A stretch of 64,000 nucleotides of DNA from Microbacterium sp. 1.5R (lineage in GTDB: Bacteria > Actinomycetota > Actinomycetes > Actinomycetales > Microbacteriaceae), in contig NZ_CP018151.1 in NCBI RefSeq assembly GCF_001889265.1, positions 3,472,001 to 3,536,000 on the forward strand. Direction: 5' to 3'. The notes under the pieces were generated by a model. That model saw only the letters and a program-made list of their open reading frames with translations. It ran no database searches and was not told the DNA's origin. The translations under genes were made by a program, and so were the position numbers. Shown here in pieces: positions 15,259 through 22,918 of this stretch. The stretch's first letter is position 1, and every line of letters begins with the position of its first letter.

Positions 15259-15926
15259 GCGCCCCTCCCCCAGCGGAACGGCGAGACCGTCGGGTCACCG
15301 GAGATCCAGAAGCGCCAGGGGAATGCCGCGGTCCCGGCGATGCCGGCCACACCGACCCTCGGCCCGGTCGCCACATCGGTCACCGGTTCGTCACGCAGCC
15401 ACAGCTCGGCGCGGGCGCCCGCGAAGTCCGCTCCGGTGATCGCGTCGATGCCGTCGTGGATCGGATGCCGCAGGCCCGCCGACTGGCCGAATCGCCCGGG
15501 CCCGCGCGCGAGGTCGCGCAGCGCAGTCGCCGTCAGAGGGGGCGTCGCACGGCGGCGCACCGCGACAGCATCCGCCCCGTGCACCACCTCGCCCGCACGC
15601 AGCAGGATCCCGCCCGCCTGACCCTCGGGGCCCGAGACGACGTTCACGCACGAGTGGATGCCGTGACTCAGATAGACGTACAGGTGCCCCGGCTCGCCCC
15701 ACATCGTCGCGTTGCGTGCAGTGCGCCCCATGCGCGCGTGCGACCCGGGGTCGGCCGCCGGTCCCGTGCCCTGCCCGTGATAGGCCTCGACCTCGGTGAG
15801 TCGGAGTCGCACCTCGGAGCCGGCCACGACGGTGCGCAGCTCACCGCCGAGCAGCAGCGGAGCGACCTCGACCGGCAGCCCGCTCAGCTCGGCGCGGGTC
15901 GCTCGGTGCAGGGCATCCGTCGGCAT
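15198..15926 (-). CDS. 3-methyladenine DNA glycosylase (AAG/MPG family)
   Basis: 242 residues of the mammalian AAG-type fold. VRLRLTEVEAYHGQ holds the catalytic glutamate; GRTARNATMWGEPGHLYVYLSHGIHSCVNVV is the DNA-binding core, and LARGPGRFGQSAGL and GPRVGV follow. It would excise alkylated purines. ATG 15926 lies four bases after the upstream gene's stop; the longer frame runs into that gene. About 25 C-terminal residues lie beyond the usual end and overlap the convergent lacI 3' end by 61 bases, suggesting loss of an earlier stop. Confidence 0.9.
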   Translation of the reverse strand: MPTDALHRATRAELSGLPVEVAPLLLGGELRTVVAGSEVRLRLTEVEAYHGQGTGPAADPGSHARMGRTARNATMWGEPGHLYVYLSHGIHSCVNVVSGPEGQAGGILLRAGEVVHGADAVAVRRRATPPLTATALRDLARGPGRFGQSAGLRHPIHDGIDAITGADFAGARAELWLRDEPVTDVATGPRVGVAGIAGTAAFPWRFWISGDPTVSPFRWGRGAQAESLHTTGVGSMIPSRGR

Positions 15927-15930
15927 GGGC

Positions 15931-17778
15931 TCAGAACTGGGGGGCCGTCTGGCACCACGAGGCGTCGAAGCCGGTGAGCGCCACGATCTCGTCACCCGTG
16001 CGCAGGTCGAGCAGGTGCGTCTCGAGGTTCTCGGGCAGCGGCAGCAGCATCTGGTCGTAGGGGTTGTCGGCGAGCTCCGGCGCTATGACGACCGCGGCGT
16101 ACTGACCGCTGGGCGACGCGCAGGCCTGCAGGATCGAGTCGGTCGAATCGACCTCGACGAGCGGTGTCGCCGCGCCCTCGTCGTTGACCCGGATGACCGC
16201 CTGACCGACGGGCAGACCGTTCTCGTCGCGCGACACCACGTGGCGGAGGGTGCCGCCGGGGTACGGCGTGATCGTGATCGCGGTGCCGTAGTCGGGAGTC
16301 GATGCTTCGAGCGGCACCTCCGACCCGTCAGCGAGGTTCAGCTCGACCACCGTGCCGTCGAGTCGCTCGACGATCGCCGTGTACGTGCCCCGCGAGATGC
16401 CCTGGATGGTCGTCGCGAGTCCGAGGGACTGCACTCCCGCATCGGTCGAGCGGTCGACCAGCGAGAGCGCACCGTCGAAGTCGATGAAGAGCACGGCGGA
16501 GCTGTCCGGCACGAACTGCCAGACGAAGATGTTCGCCTCCTTGCCCCCGACCTCGGTCACCACCGGTTCGTCGTCGCCGCTCAGCGATTGGGTGACGAGC
16601 ACGCTGGCGCGCCCCTCCGTATCGCTGAGCTCCTTGTCGGAGTAGCTGTAGCCGACCAGACCCCCGCGGTCGGAGACCTGGATCGCCCCGACGTATCCGA
16701 CACCGGGCAGCTCGAGCTCGCGCTGATCCGTCCCGTCGCGGTCCATCACGAGCAGCTTCGAGCCCTCGTCCTCCTCGACCGAGACCACGAGCTGCGACGA
16801 CGTCGCGCGGAAGTCGTTGATCTTGTCGGCCGCGAACACGGGCTGTGCCTTCTCACCCGACAGGTCGGTGCGGAAGATCTGGTCGTTCCCGTCGGGGTCT
16901 CGGCGCAGCAGGAAGATGTGGGATGCCGGAGTCGAGAAGCTCGTCGACAGCGTGGCGCTCGGGCCGCCTCCGGCGCCGACCGCATCGGCGACCTTCACCG
17001 TGTACTCGGTGTCATCGTCGAGCGGCACGGTGAAGCGGATGCCGATGCCGCGGCCCGCGGCGTCGAGGGTGAAGGGCACGGCGGGATCGACCGTCACCTG
17101 CGATTCGTCGATCGCGGCGAGGGACTGGTTCGCGGTGAGGATGACCCGGCTGCCGGAGGTCTCGATGGCCTCGGTCGGGTCGACCTGCACCTCGGTGATG
17201 CGGGGTCCCTGGGTGAGGCTGACGACGCCGAGTCCCGCCCCCACCAGCACGAGGATGCCGAGCACAGCGCCGAGCGCCAGCAGGAACCGGCGGTCGCTCG
17301 GGGTGTCGGACTTCTCGGGCTTCGCGGGCTTCTCCGGCTTGGCGGGCTTCTCGGGCCTGGCGGCCTTTGCGGGCTTGGCGGCCTTCGCCGGCTTGGGCTT
17401 CTTCTCGGCCTTCGGCTTCTTCTCGGCCTTCGGCTGCACCGGCGCCGGGGGCGCGTAGTCGGTCGTGGAGTGAGCCGCGAACGACGTTGTGGACTCCGCA
17501 TCAGGCGGGACGAAGGTCGAACGCGTCGGCCGTTCGCCGCCGGCCCCGCGAGCCCCGCGAGCCCCAGGCGTGTCGGTCGCAGGAGACGTTCCGGCTCGCT
17601 CTGCCCCGCCGCCCTCGTCCGGCGATTCGGCGGTGGATTCGGCTGCGCCGGCGTCGCTCACCGACGGCGACGGGGAATCCGCGGCAGCAGCGGCCGCTTC
17701 CGCCTCGCGGGCGGCGCGCAGCTCGGCGCGCGTGCGCGGCACCGCCGGGAGGTCGGGGCGCTCGTCGTCAGTACTCAT
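15931..17778 (-). CDS. Membrane-anchored protein with Ig-like and beta-propeller regions
   Basis: I do not recognise a named family. 615 residues: an acidic disordered start, then a Lys/Ala/Pro repeat tract (about 115-158, units AKPAKA and EKPAKP), one membrane helix (165-187), an Ig-like domain (about 190-270, ITEVQVDPTEAIETSG then DDDTEYTVKV) and a long beta-rich part with propeller-like repeats (RDPDGNDQIFRTDLSG, LLVMDRDGTDQRELE, VLFIDFDGALSLVDR). The short basic side faces the cytoplasm and the propeller faces outward. It overlaps the YcgQ-like gene by 11 bases at its start, so it is probably in the zinc run. Surface sensing or metal-related scaffolding is only a guess. Confidence 0.8.
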   Translation of the reverse strand: MSTDDERPDLPAVPRTRAELRAAREAEAAAAAADSPSPSVSDAGAAESTAESPDEGGGAERAGTSPATDTPGARGARGAGGERPTRSTFVPPDAESTTSFAAHSTTDYAPPAPVQPKAEKKPKAEKKPKPAKAAKPAKAARPEKPAKPEKPAKPEKSDTPSDRRFLLALGAVLGILVLVGAGLGVVSLTQGPRITEVQVDPTEAIETSGSRVILTANQSLAAIDESQVTVDPAVPFTLDAAGRGIGIRFTVPLDDDTEYTVKVADAVGAGGGPSATLSTSFSTPASHIFLLRRDPDGNDQIFRTDLSGEKAQPVFAADKINDFRATSSQLVVSVEEDEGSKLLVMDRDGTDQRELELPGVGYVGAIQVSDRGGLVGYSYSDKELSDTEGRASVLVTQSLSGDDEPVVTEVGGKEANIFVWQFVPDSSAVLFIDFDGALSLVDRSTDAGVQSLGLATTIQGISRGTYTAIVERLDGTVVELNLADGSEVPLEASTPDYGTAITITPYPGGTLRHVVSRDENGLPVGQAVIRVNDEGAATPLVEVDSTDSILQACASPSGQYAAVVIAPELADNPYDQMLLPLPENLETHLLDLRTGDEIVALTGFDASWCQTAPQF

Positions 17779-18559
17779 ACGGGTCCTGAGGCTCGTCGAT
17801 CGCGGTGACGGTGGTGGGCTCGACGTGCAGCGAGCCGTCGGCATCCGCCTTGACCGTGCCCTCGACCTCGACCCACTGGCCGGTGTCGAACTCTCCCGCA
17901 TCGATCGTCACCGGTAGCGTCGCCGGCTGCGCGTCGATCACGCAGTGCGTGATGACGAGGCGCGTGAGGTTGACGCCGTCGGCATCCGTGGGGGTGACGA
18001 AGCCGGTCAGCGTGACCGTCTTGCCGTCGTAGGCGGCGGTGTTGGTCGCCGTCGCGAACACGCTCGCCCAGTCGCCCACCCCGAAGGTCGCGGTGTCGGC
18101 GACCCCGAGGGTCACATCGTCGGCCCCGGCGAACAGCGCGGTCTGCTCTCCGACCCGCGACATCGCCAGCTCGACCGACAGCGATGCGGGCGGCAGCACG
18201 AGCGCTGCGATGACGACACCCGAAGCGACGACACCTCCGGTGACCGTGCCCACGAGGGCGAGGCTGCGGCGAGGCGACGGCTCGGCATCCGCATCCGTGC
18301 CGTGTCCGTGATCGTGTCCGTGGTCGCCTTCTTCGCCGAGCGGCAGGGTGCACGACCAGATCGCTCCGGCAAGCGTCACGACGGCCGCGGCGCAGGCGAA
18401 CCACACCGACTCGGGGCTGATGTAGAGATTCAGGCGACCGGTCAGGCCGAGTCCGAGCGTGACGACCGAGATCACCGTGGCGAGACCGATGCCGAGCCAG
18501 CGGGTGCCCAGGGCACGGGCGCGCGAGCGGGCCTGCGTGGGGTGCGCGTGATCAGACAA
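17768..18559 (-). CDS. YcgQ-like (TIGR03943) membrane protein
   Basis: 263 residues. Two N-terminal membrane helices (about 20-40 and 50-70), a histidine-rich loop HGHDHGHGTD (about 79-88), a third helix (about 100-122) and a soluble domain with CVIDAQPATLPV and a VEVEGTVK strand typical of the family. These proteins pair with COG0701 permeases, and here the permease stop overlaps its start by eight bases. The His-rich loop and adjacent zur and znu genes support a role in zinc or another divalent metal. Transport direction is unknown. Confidence 0.85.
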   Translation of the reverse strand: MSDHAHPTQARSRARALGTRWLGIGLATVISVVTLGLGLTGRLNLYISPESVWFACAAAVVTLAGAIWSCTLPLGEEGDHGHDHGHGTDADAEPSPRRSLALVGTVTGGVVASGVVIAALVLPPASLSVELAMSRVGEQTALFAGADDVTLGVADTATFGVGDWASVFATATNTAAYDGKTVTLTGFVTPTDADGVNLTRLVITHCVIDAQPATLPVTIDAGEFDTGQWVEVEGTVKADADGSLHVEPTTVTAIDEPQDPYEY

Positions 18560-19586
18560 GGACGTTCACCCCGATCCCGATCGCGAAGGCGGCGAACAGC
18601 ACCACGCCGACGATCCCGACGAGGGTGCGGGTGGTGAAGGTCGTGCGCATGAGAGCGAGCATCTTCACGTCGACGAGCGGGCCGACGAGCAGGAACGCCA
18701 CGAGCGCGCCCGACGAGAAGGTGGAGGCGAACGACAGGGCGAAGAAGGCGTCGACGTTCGAGCAGATCGCGACGGTCATCGCGAGGGCCATCATCGCCAG
18801 GATGGACAGCACCGGGTTCGAGCCGATCGCCAGCAGCACCTCGCGCGGGATCAGCACCTGCACCGCTCCGGCGAGCGCCGATCCGATCACGAGCGCGGGC
18901 ATCACGGCGCGCAGCTCGACGAGGAACTGTGTGAGGCTGCGACGCACCGGGGTGCCGTGCTCGTGCGTGACGCGATCGCAGGTGTCGATGAACCGCTGGG
19001 TGAGCAGCGAGTCGGGCGAGGGGTGGCGGCTGTAGATCCAGCCGATGAGGTTGGCGATCAGGTATCCGCCGATGAGACGGGCCACCAGGATGCCGTCATC
19101 GAAGCCGAATGCCGCGTGCGTGGTCAGGATCACGATCGGGTTCACGATCGGGGCGGCGATCAGGAACGTCAGCGCCTCGGCCGGTGCGAGCCCGCGCATC
19201 ATGAGACCGCGGGCGAAGGGCACGTTGCCGCACTCGCACACCGGGATGAGCATGCCGAGCAGCGACAGCACCGCACGCCGGGCCCATGCGCGCTTCGGCA
19301 GCCAGCGGTGGATGACGTCGGCGGGCAGCCACACCTGGACGACGATCGACAGCAGCACGCCGAGGATCACGAACGGCAGCGCCTCGATGAGCACGCTCAG
19401 GGCGAGGGTCAGTCCGTCCTGAGCCCTGCTGGGCAGGCTCGCGGTGAAGAGCGACGGAAGGAACCGGTCGATCAGGAAGAGCGCGAGCACGATCGCGGCG
19501 CCGAGGCCGACCCCGATCCACGGCGAGCGCGGCGATCGGGAGGGCCGGTGCGAGTGCACCGTCCGTGGAGCGGCCTGGGTGGTCAC
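18552..19586 (-). CDS. COG0701-family permease (YcgR/DUF318)
   Basis: 344 residues, about eight to ten membrane helices. Signature SLLGMLIPVCECGNVPFARGLMMRG (about residues 105-130) has the C-E-C-G metal-site motif of this family; FLIAAPIVNPIVI and SNVDAFFALSFAS are further conserved segments. GTG 19586 overlaps the zur stop by four bases (GTGA), which fixes the start. Family members are linked to metal handling; with the YcgQ-like partner downstream and Zur upstream, a zinc-related role is likely but inferred. Confidence 0.85.
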   Translation of the reverse strand: MTTQAAPRTVHSHRPSRSPRSPWIGVGLGAAIVLALFLIDRFLPSLFTASLPSRAQDGLTLALSVLIEALPFVILGVLLSIVVQVWLPADVIHRWLPKRAWARRAVLSLLGMLIPVCECGNVPFARGLMMRGLAPAEALTFLIAAPIVNPIVILTTHAAFGFDDGILVARLIGGYLIANLIGWIYSRHPSPDSLLTQRFIDTCDRVTHEHGTPVRRSLTQFLVELRAVMPALVIGSALAGAVQVLIPREVLLAIGSNPVLSILAMMALAMTVAICSNVDAFFALSFASTFSSGALVAFLLVGPLVDVKMLALMRTTFTTRTLVGIVGVVLFAAFAIGIGVNVLV

Positions 19587-19999
19587 GCGTTCGCTGCCTC
19601 TTCGGCGTCCCGCTTGTTGGTGCAGGAGGCGCACAGCCCGAAGATGTCGACCACGTGCGCGGCATCCGTGAAGCCGTGGAGGGCCGCGGTGCGGTGCGCC
19701 CACTGCTCGACGTCGGTCGCCTCGATCTCGACCGTGAGTCCGCAGTTGCGACAGATCAGGTGGTGGTGGTGGCCCTGCGTCGTGCAGGCGCGGTAGAGCG
19801 CCTCGCCTTCGGGGCTCTGCAGCGAGTCGGCGTCGCCGGCTGCGGCGAGTCCGGCCAGGGCCCGATAGACCGTGGCGAGGCCGATGCCGGTGTTGTCGTC
19901 GCGGAGCGAGGCATGCAGATTCTGCGCGCTGACGAATCCTCGCGCGTCGGCGAGGGCTTCGCGCACGCGATCGCGCTGCCAGGTGTTCCGCTGAGCCAT
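19583..19999 (-). CDS. zur: Fur-family zinc regulator Zur
   Basis: 138 residues. Winged helix in the N-terminal half (QRDRVREALADARGFVSAQNLHASL, then GLATVYRALAGLAAAGDAD). Metal ligands: HHHHLICRNCGLTVEIE and a C-terminal CASC, giving two CXXC pairs for the structural zinc, plus the histidine cluster. I call Zur and not Fur because znuABC is immediately upstream and a Zur-box match precedes znuA. When zinc-loaded it should repress the run, including itself, as it has only 44 bases between it and znuB. Confidence 0.9.
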   Translation of the reverse strand: MAQRNTWQRDRVREALADARGFVSAQNLHASLRDDNTGIGLATVYRALAGLAAAGDADSLQSPEGEALYRACTTQGHHHHLICRNCGLTVEIEATDVEQWAHRTAALHGFTDAAHVVDIFGLCASCTNKRDAEEAANA

Positions 20000-20043
20000 A
20001 CCCACGATTCTAGGCGCGCCGCCCTTGCCGGGCCCTGGGAACG

Positions 20044-20922
20044 TCAGGCCCGCACGCGGCGCACGCCGCCTCGGGCGCGCTGGATGATCCAGCACACGAC
20101 GTAGATCGTGAACGACAGGGTCGTGATGTACGGACTCACCGGCAGCGTGCCCGCGAGGGCGAGCAGGATGCCGCCGACGGCCGACACGAACCCGAAGAGC
20201 GCCGCGAGCAGAGGCACCGCGACCGGCCCGGCCGAGACGCGCATGGCGGCCGCCGCGGGAGTCACGAGCAGCGCCATCACGAGCAGGGCGCCGATGATGT
20301 GCACGCTGACCGCGACGATCAGACCCAGCAGCACCATGAAGAGCAGGCTCACCGCGCGGGTCGGCACACCGCGGGCCGCGGCCGACTCGGGGTCGAGCGA
20401 GTCGAAGCGCAGCGGGTTCCACATGAGCAGCAGCCCGAGCAGCACGACGATGCTGATGCCGAGCAGCCACCCGAGGTCGGGGCTCGAGACCGAGACGATC
20501 TGTCCGGTCAGCAGACTGAAGCGGTTGGCGCTGCGCCCGTCGTAGAGCGACAGGAAGAGGATGCCGAGGCCGAGGCCGAACGGCATGAGCACCCCGACGA
20601 TCGAATTGCGATCTCGGGCCTTGGCCCCCAGGACGCCGATCAGGATCGCCGCCACGAGCGCACCGCCGAGGGATCCGACGACCACGCTGCCCCCGAAGAG
20701 CAGCGCTGCGGCGGCACCCGCGAACGAGAGCTCGCTGACGCCGTGCACCGCGAACGCGAGGTCGCGCTGCATCACGAAGACGCCGATCAGTCCGCCGACG
20801 ATGCCGAGCACCGCACCCGCGATGATCGAGTTCGCGAGCAGGGCGACGAGCTCGCCGTAGTCCTGGAACGAGAACACGTCACTCCAGTCGACCGCAGGCA
20901 CGATGCCGGTGATGACCTTCAT
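20044..20922 (-). CDS. znuB: Zinc ABC transporter permease
   Basis: 292 residues with about eight or nine membrane helices of the ABC-3 (metal) permease family. GVSELSFAGAAAALLFG, LVMALLVTPAAAAMRVS and VSVHIIGALLV are characteristic. ATG 20922 overlaps the znuC stop by four bases. With ZnuC and ZnuA it forms the high-affinity zinc importer in the plasma membrane. Confidence 0.93.
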   Translation of the reverse strand: MKVITGIVPAVDWSDVFSFQDYGELVALLANSIIAGAVLGIVGGLIGVFVMQRDLAFAVHGVSELSFAGAAAALLFGGSVVVGSLGGALVAAILIGVLGAKARDRNSIVGVLMPFGLGLGILFLSLYDGRSANRFSLLTGQIVSVSSPDLGWLLGISIVVLLGLLLMWNPLRFDSLDPESAAARGVPTRAVSLLFMVLLGLIVAVSVHIIGALLVMALLVTPAAAAMRVSAGPVAVPLLAALFGFVSAVGGILLALAGTLPVSPYITTLSFTIYVVCWIIQRARGGVRRVRA

Positions 20923-21773
20923 GCGGCACCTCCGTGGTCGTGGTCGTGGTCGTGCAGGTGGTGGGGCTCGGCATCCGGCACCCCGACGACGACGAGTCGG
21001 TCGCCGGCGCGCAGCACGAACACCGGGGTGCCGTAGAGCTCGGTGAGCACGCGGGTCTGCAGCACCTCTTCGGGGGTGCCGAGCACGAAGCGACCGCCGG
21101 CGATGTACAGGATGCGATCGACGCGGCCGAGGATCGGGTTGATGTCGTGGGTGACGAACAGCACGGCGGCGCGGCGATCGCGACGCTGGCGATCGATGAT
21201 GTCGGTGATCGCGACCTGGTTCGCGAGATCGAGGTTCGACAGCGGCTCGTCGCACAGCAGCAGGGCGGGTTCGTCGGCAAGCGCCTGACCGACGCGCAGT
21301 CGCTGCTGCTCACCGCCCGACAGGAGGCCGACCCGGCGGTCGGCGTAGTGCGCGGCTCCGACCGAGGCGAGCAGCTGATCGACCTTGGCCTTGTCGCCGC
21401 GGTGCGGGATCGGGAAGCCGAAGCGGCTGCCCTGCACACCGAGCGCCACGAGGTCGCGGGCTCGCATGCTCGTGTCGGGAGCCAGCGAGCGCTGCTGCGG
21501 GATGTATCCGATGCGCGGGTTGCCCTTGCGCACCGGCCCGCCGGCGACCGAGATCTCGCCGGCCGACAGCGGCTGCAGGCCCAGGATGCTGCGCAGCAGC
21601 GTGGTCTTGCCCGAACCCGACGGTCCGAGCACGGCGATGAACTCCCCGGGCTCGACGGTCAGGTCGAGGCCCGACCACAGTTCCCGATCACCGCGCTGGA
21701 GGGCGGCTCCCCGCACCTCGAGCACGGGGTTCGACTTCTCGGCTCCTGCCCGCGCGTCGGCGGCGGCGCTCAC
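20919..21773 (-). CDS. znuC: Zinc ABC transporter ATPase
   Basis: 284 residues. Walker A GPSGSGKTTLL (about 50-60), Q-loop YIPQQRSL, signature LLSGGEQQRLRVGQAL, Walker B ALLLCDEPLSNLD and H-loop VTHD. The tail HHLHDHDHDH is a metal-binding histidine run, unusual for an ATPase but fitting zinc handling. It overlaps znuA and znuB by four bases each. Confidence 0.95.
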   Translation of the reverse strand: MSAAADARAGAEKSNPVLEVRGAALQRGDRELWSGLDLTVEPGEFIAVLGPSGSGKTTLLRSILGLQPLSAGEISVAGGPVRKGNPRIGYIPQQRSLAPDTSMRARDLVALGVQGSRFGFPIPHRGDKAKVDQLLASVGAAHYADRRVGLLSGGEQQRLRVGQALADEPALLLCDEPLSNLDLANQVAITDIIDRQRRDRRAAVLFVTHDINPILGRVDRILYIAGGRFVLGTPEEVLQTRVLTELYGTPVFVLRAGDRLVVVGVPDAEPHHLHDHDHDHGGAA

Positions 21774-22765
21774 GACTGGAGCGCGTCGGCGAGGCTCTGG
21801 ATCGCGTCACTCATCCACTCAGAGTACGACGATCCTTCGGGCAGCAGCTCCGTGAACGCGACGAGAGGGATGCCGGCGGCGGTCGCGGCATCCTCGACGC
21901 GCTGCGTCTCGGCCCCGCCGGTCTGCGCATTGGTGAGCACGGCTGCCACGTCGCCGCTGGCGACGACGTTCAGGGTCTCGAGCAGGGTCGCGGGGGCGAC
22001 ATCGCTGCCCTCCTCGACCGACTCCGCGAATCCCTCGGGGGTCACATCGGTGAGTCCGGCGGCGGTGGCGATGTAGCCGGGCAGCGGCTCGGTGATGATC
22101 ACATCGGCGCCGGCGGCATCCGTCTTGAGGGTCTCGAGGTCGGCTTCGAAGCCCTCGAGGTCGGCGACGATGTCCTCGGCGTTGGCGGTGAACTCCGCCT
22201 CGCCGTCGGGGTCGATCTCGGCAAGCTCGTCGGCGATCGCCTCGACCACGTGGATCATCGTGTGCGGGTCGAACCAGACGTGCTCGTTGAAGCCCTCGAT
22301 GTGATTGTGGCCCTCATGCCCCTCTTCACCCTCGGCGTGGTCGTGATCGTGCTCTTCCTCGGTCGCGCCCTCCTCATCGGAGTGACCCTCGTTTCCCGGG
22401 AAATCGTGCGAGAACTCGACGGCGGTGACGATGTGCGGGTCCTGGGCATCCTGCAGCAGGGTGTCGATGAAGCCGTCGTAGCCGCCGCCGTTCTCGATCA
22501 CGAGGTCGGCCTTCTGCACCGTCAGGCGGTCACGGGCCGAGGCCTCGTACGAGTGCGGGTCCTGCGTGGCCGAGGTGATGATCGAGGTCACGTCGACGCG
22601 GTCGCCGCCGATCTGCTCGGCGAGCGAACCGTAGACATTGGTGCTCGCGACGACCGTCACCGCTCCGCCGTCGCCGCCCTCTCCCGCAGCGGGGGTGGTC
22701 GAGCATCCGGCCAGCGAGAGTGCGGCGACGGATGCGAGGGCGAGGGCGACGAACGGCTTCTTCAT
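21770..22765 (-). CDS. znuA: Zinc-binding lipoprotein of the ZnuABC importer
   Basis: 331 residues. The lipoprotein signal ends at LSLAGC, followed by a cluster A-I metal-binding fold. A histidine/glutamate-rich loop (EEEHDHDHAEGEEGHEGHNH, about residues 143-162) is the zinc-specific ZnuA signature; further ligands include HVWFDPHTM. ATG 22765 gives the standard N terminus; a GTG three codons upstream is possible. A Zur box lies 22 bases upstream. First gene of the eight-gene run. Confidence 0.94.
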   Translation of the reverse strand: MKKPFVALALASVAALSLAGCSTTPAAGEGGDGGAVTVVASTNVYGSLAEQIGGDRVDVTSIITSATQDPHSYEASARDRLTVQKADLVIENGGGYDGFIDTLLQDAQDPHIVTAVEFSHDFPGNEGHSDEEGATEEEHDHDHAEGEEGHEGHNHIEGFNEHVWFDPHTMIHVVEAIADELAEIDPDGEAEFTANAEDIVADLEGFEADLETLKTDAAGADVIITEPLPGYIATAAGLTDVTPEGFAESVEEGSDVAPATLLETLNVVASGDVAAVLTNAQTGGAETQRVEDAATAAGIPLVAFTELLPEGSSYSEWMSDAIQSLADALQS

Positions 22766-22786
22766 GTCCCCCACTCTAAACGCTAA

Positions 22787-22801
22787 TGAGAACCATTATC
22801 A
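22787..22801 (-). promoter_or_regulatory. Zur box
   Basis: TGAGAACCATTATCA (read the other way TGATAATGGTTCTCA) fits TGAnAAnnnTTnTCA in both directions and sits just upstream of znuA. No second match was seen before zur or the permease gene, so this site may govern the whole run. Confidence 0.85.
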
Positions 22802-22834
22802 AATCGGTGGGCTAGGGTGGCACGCTTCACAATC

Positions 22835-22910
22835 GATTGCAGGGCCGACGCACGGATGCAGGACGAGAAACCGTGTTCTCGCCCTGCATCCGTGCTTTCG
22901 TCCTGCAATC
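22835..22910. repeat. Palindromic repeat, family B, copy 1
   Basis: A 76-bp palindrome with arms of about 34 bases: GATTGCAGG, six variable bases, GCACGGATGCAGG, then CGAGAA, with few mismatches. The same core is at 49021-49097. It lies between znuA and the GH13 stop (22919) and may serve as a terminator. Confidence 0.88.
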
Positions 22911-22918
22911 AGACCGGC

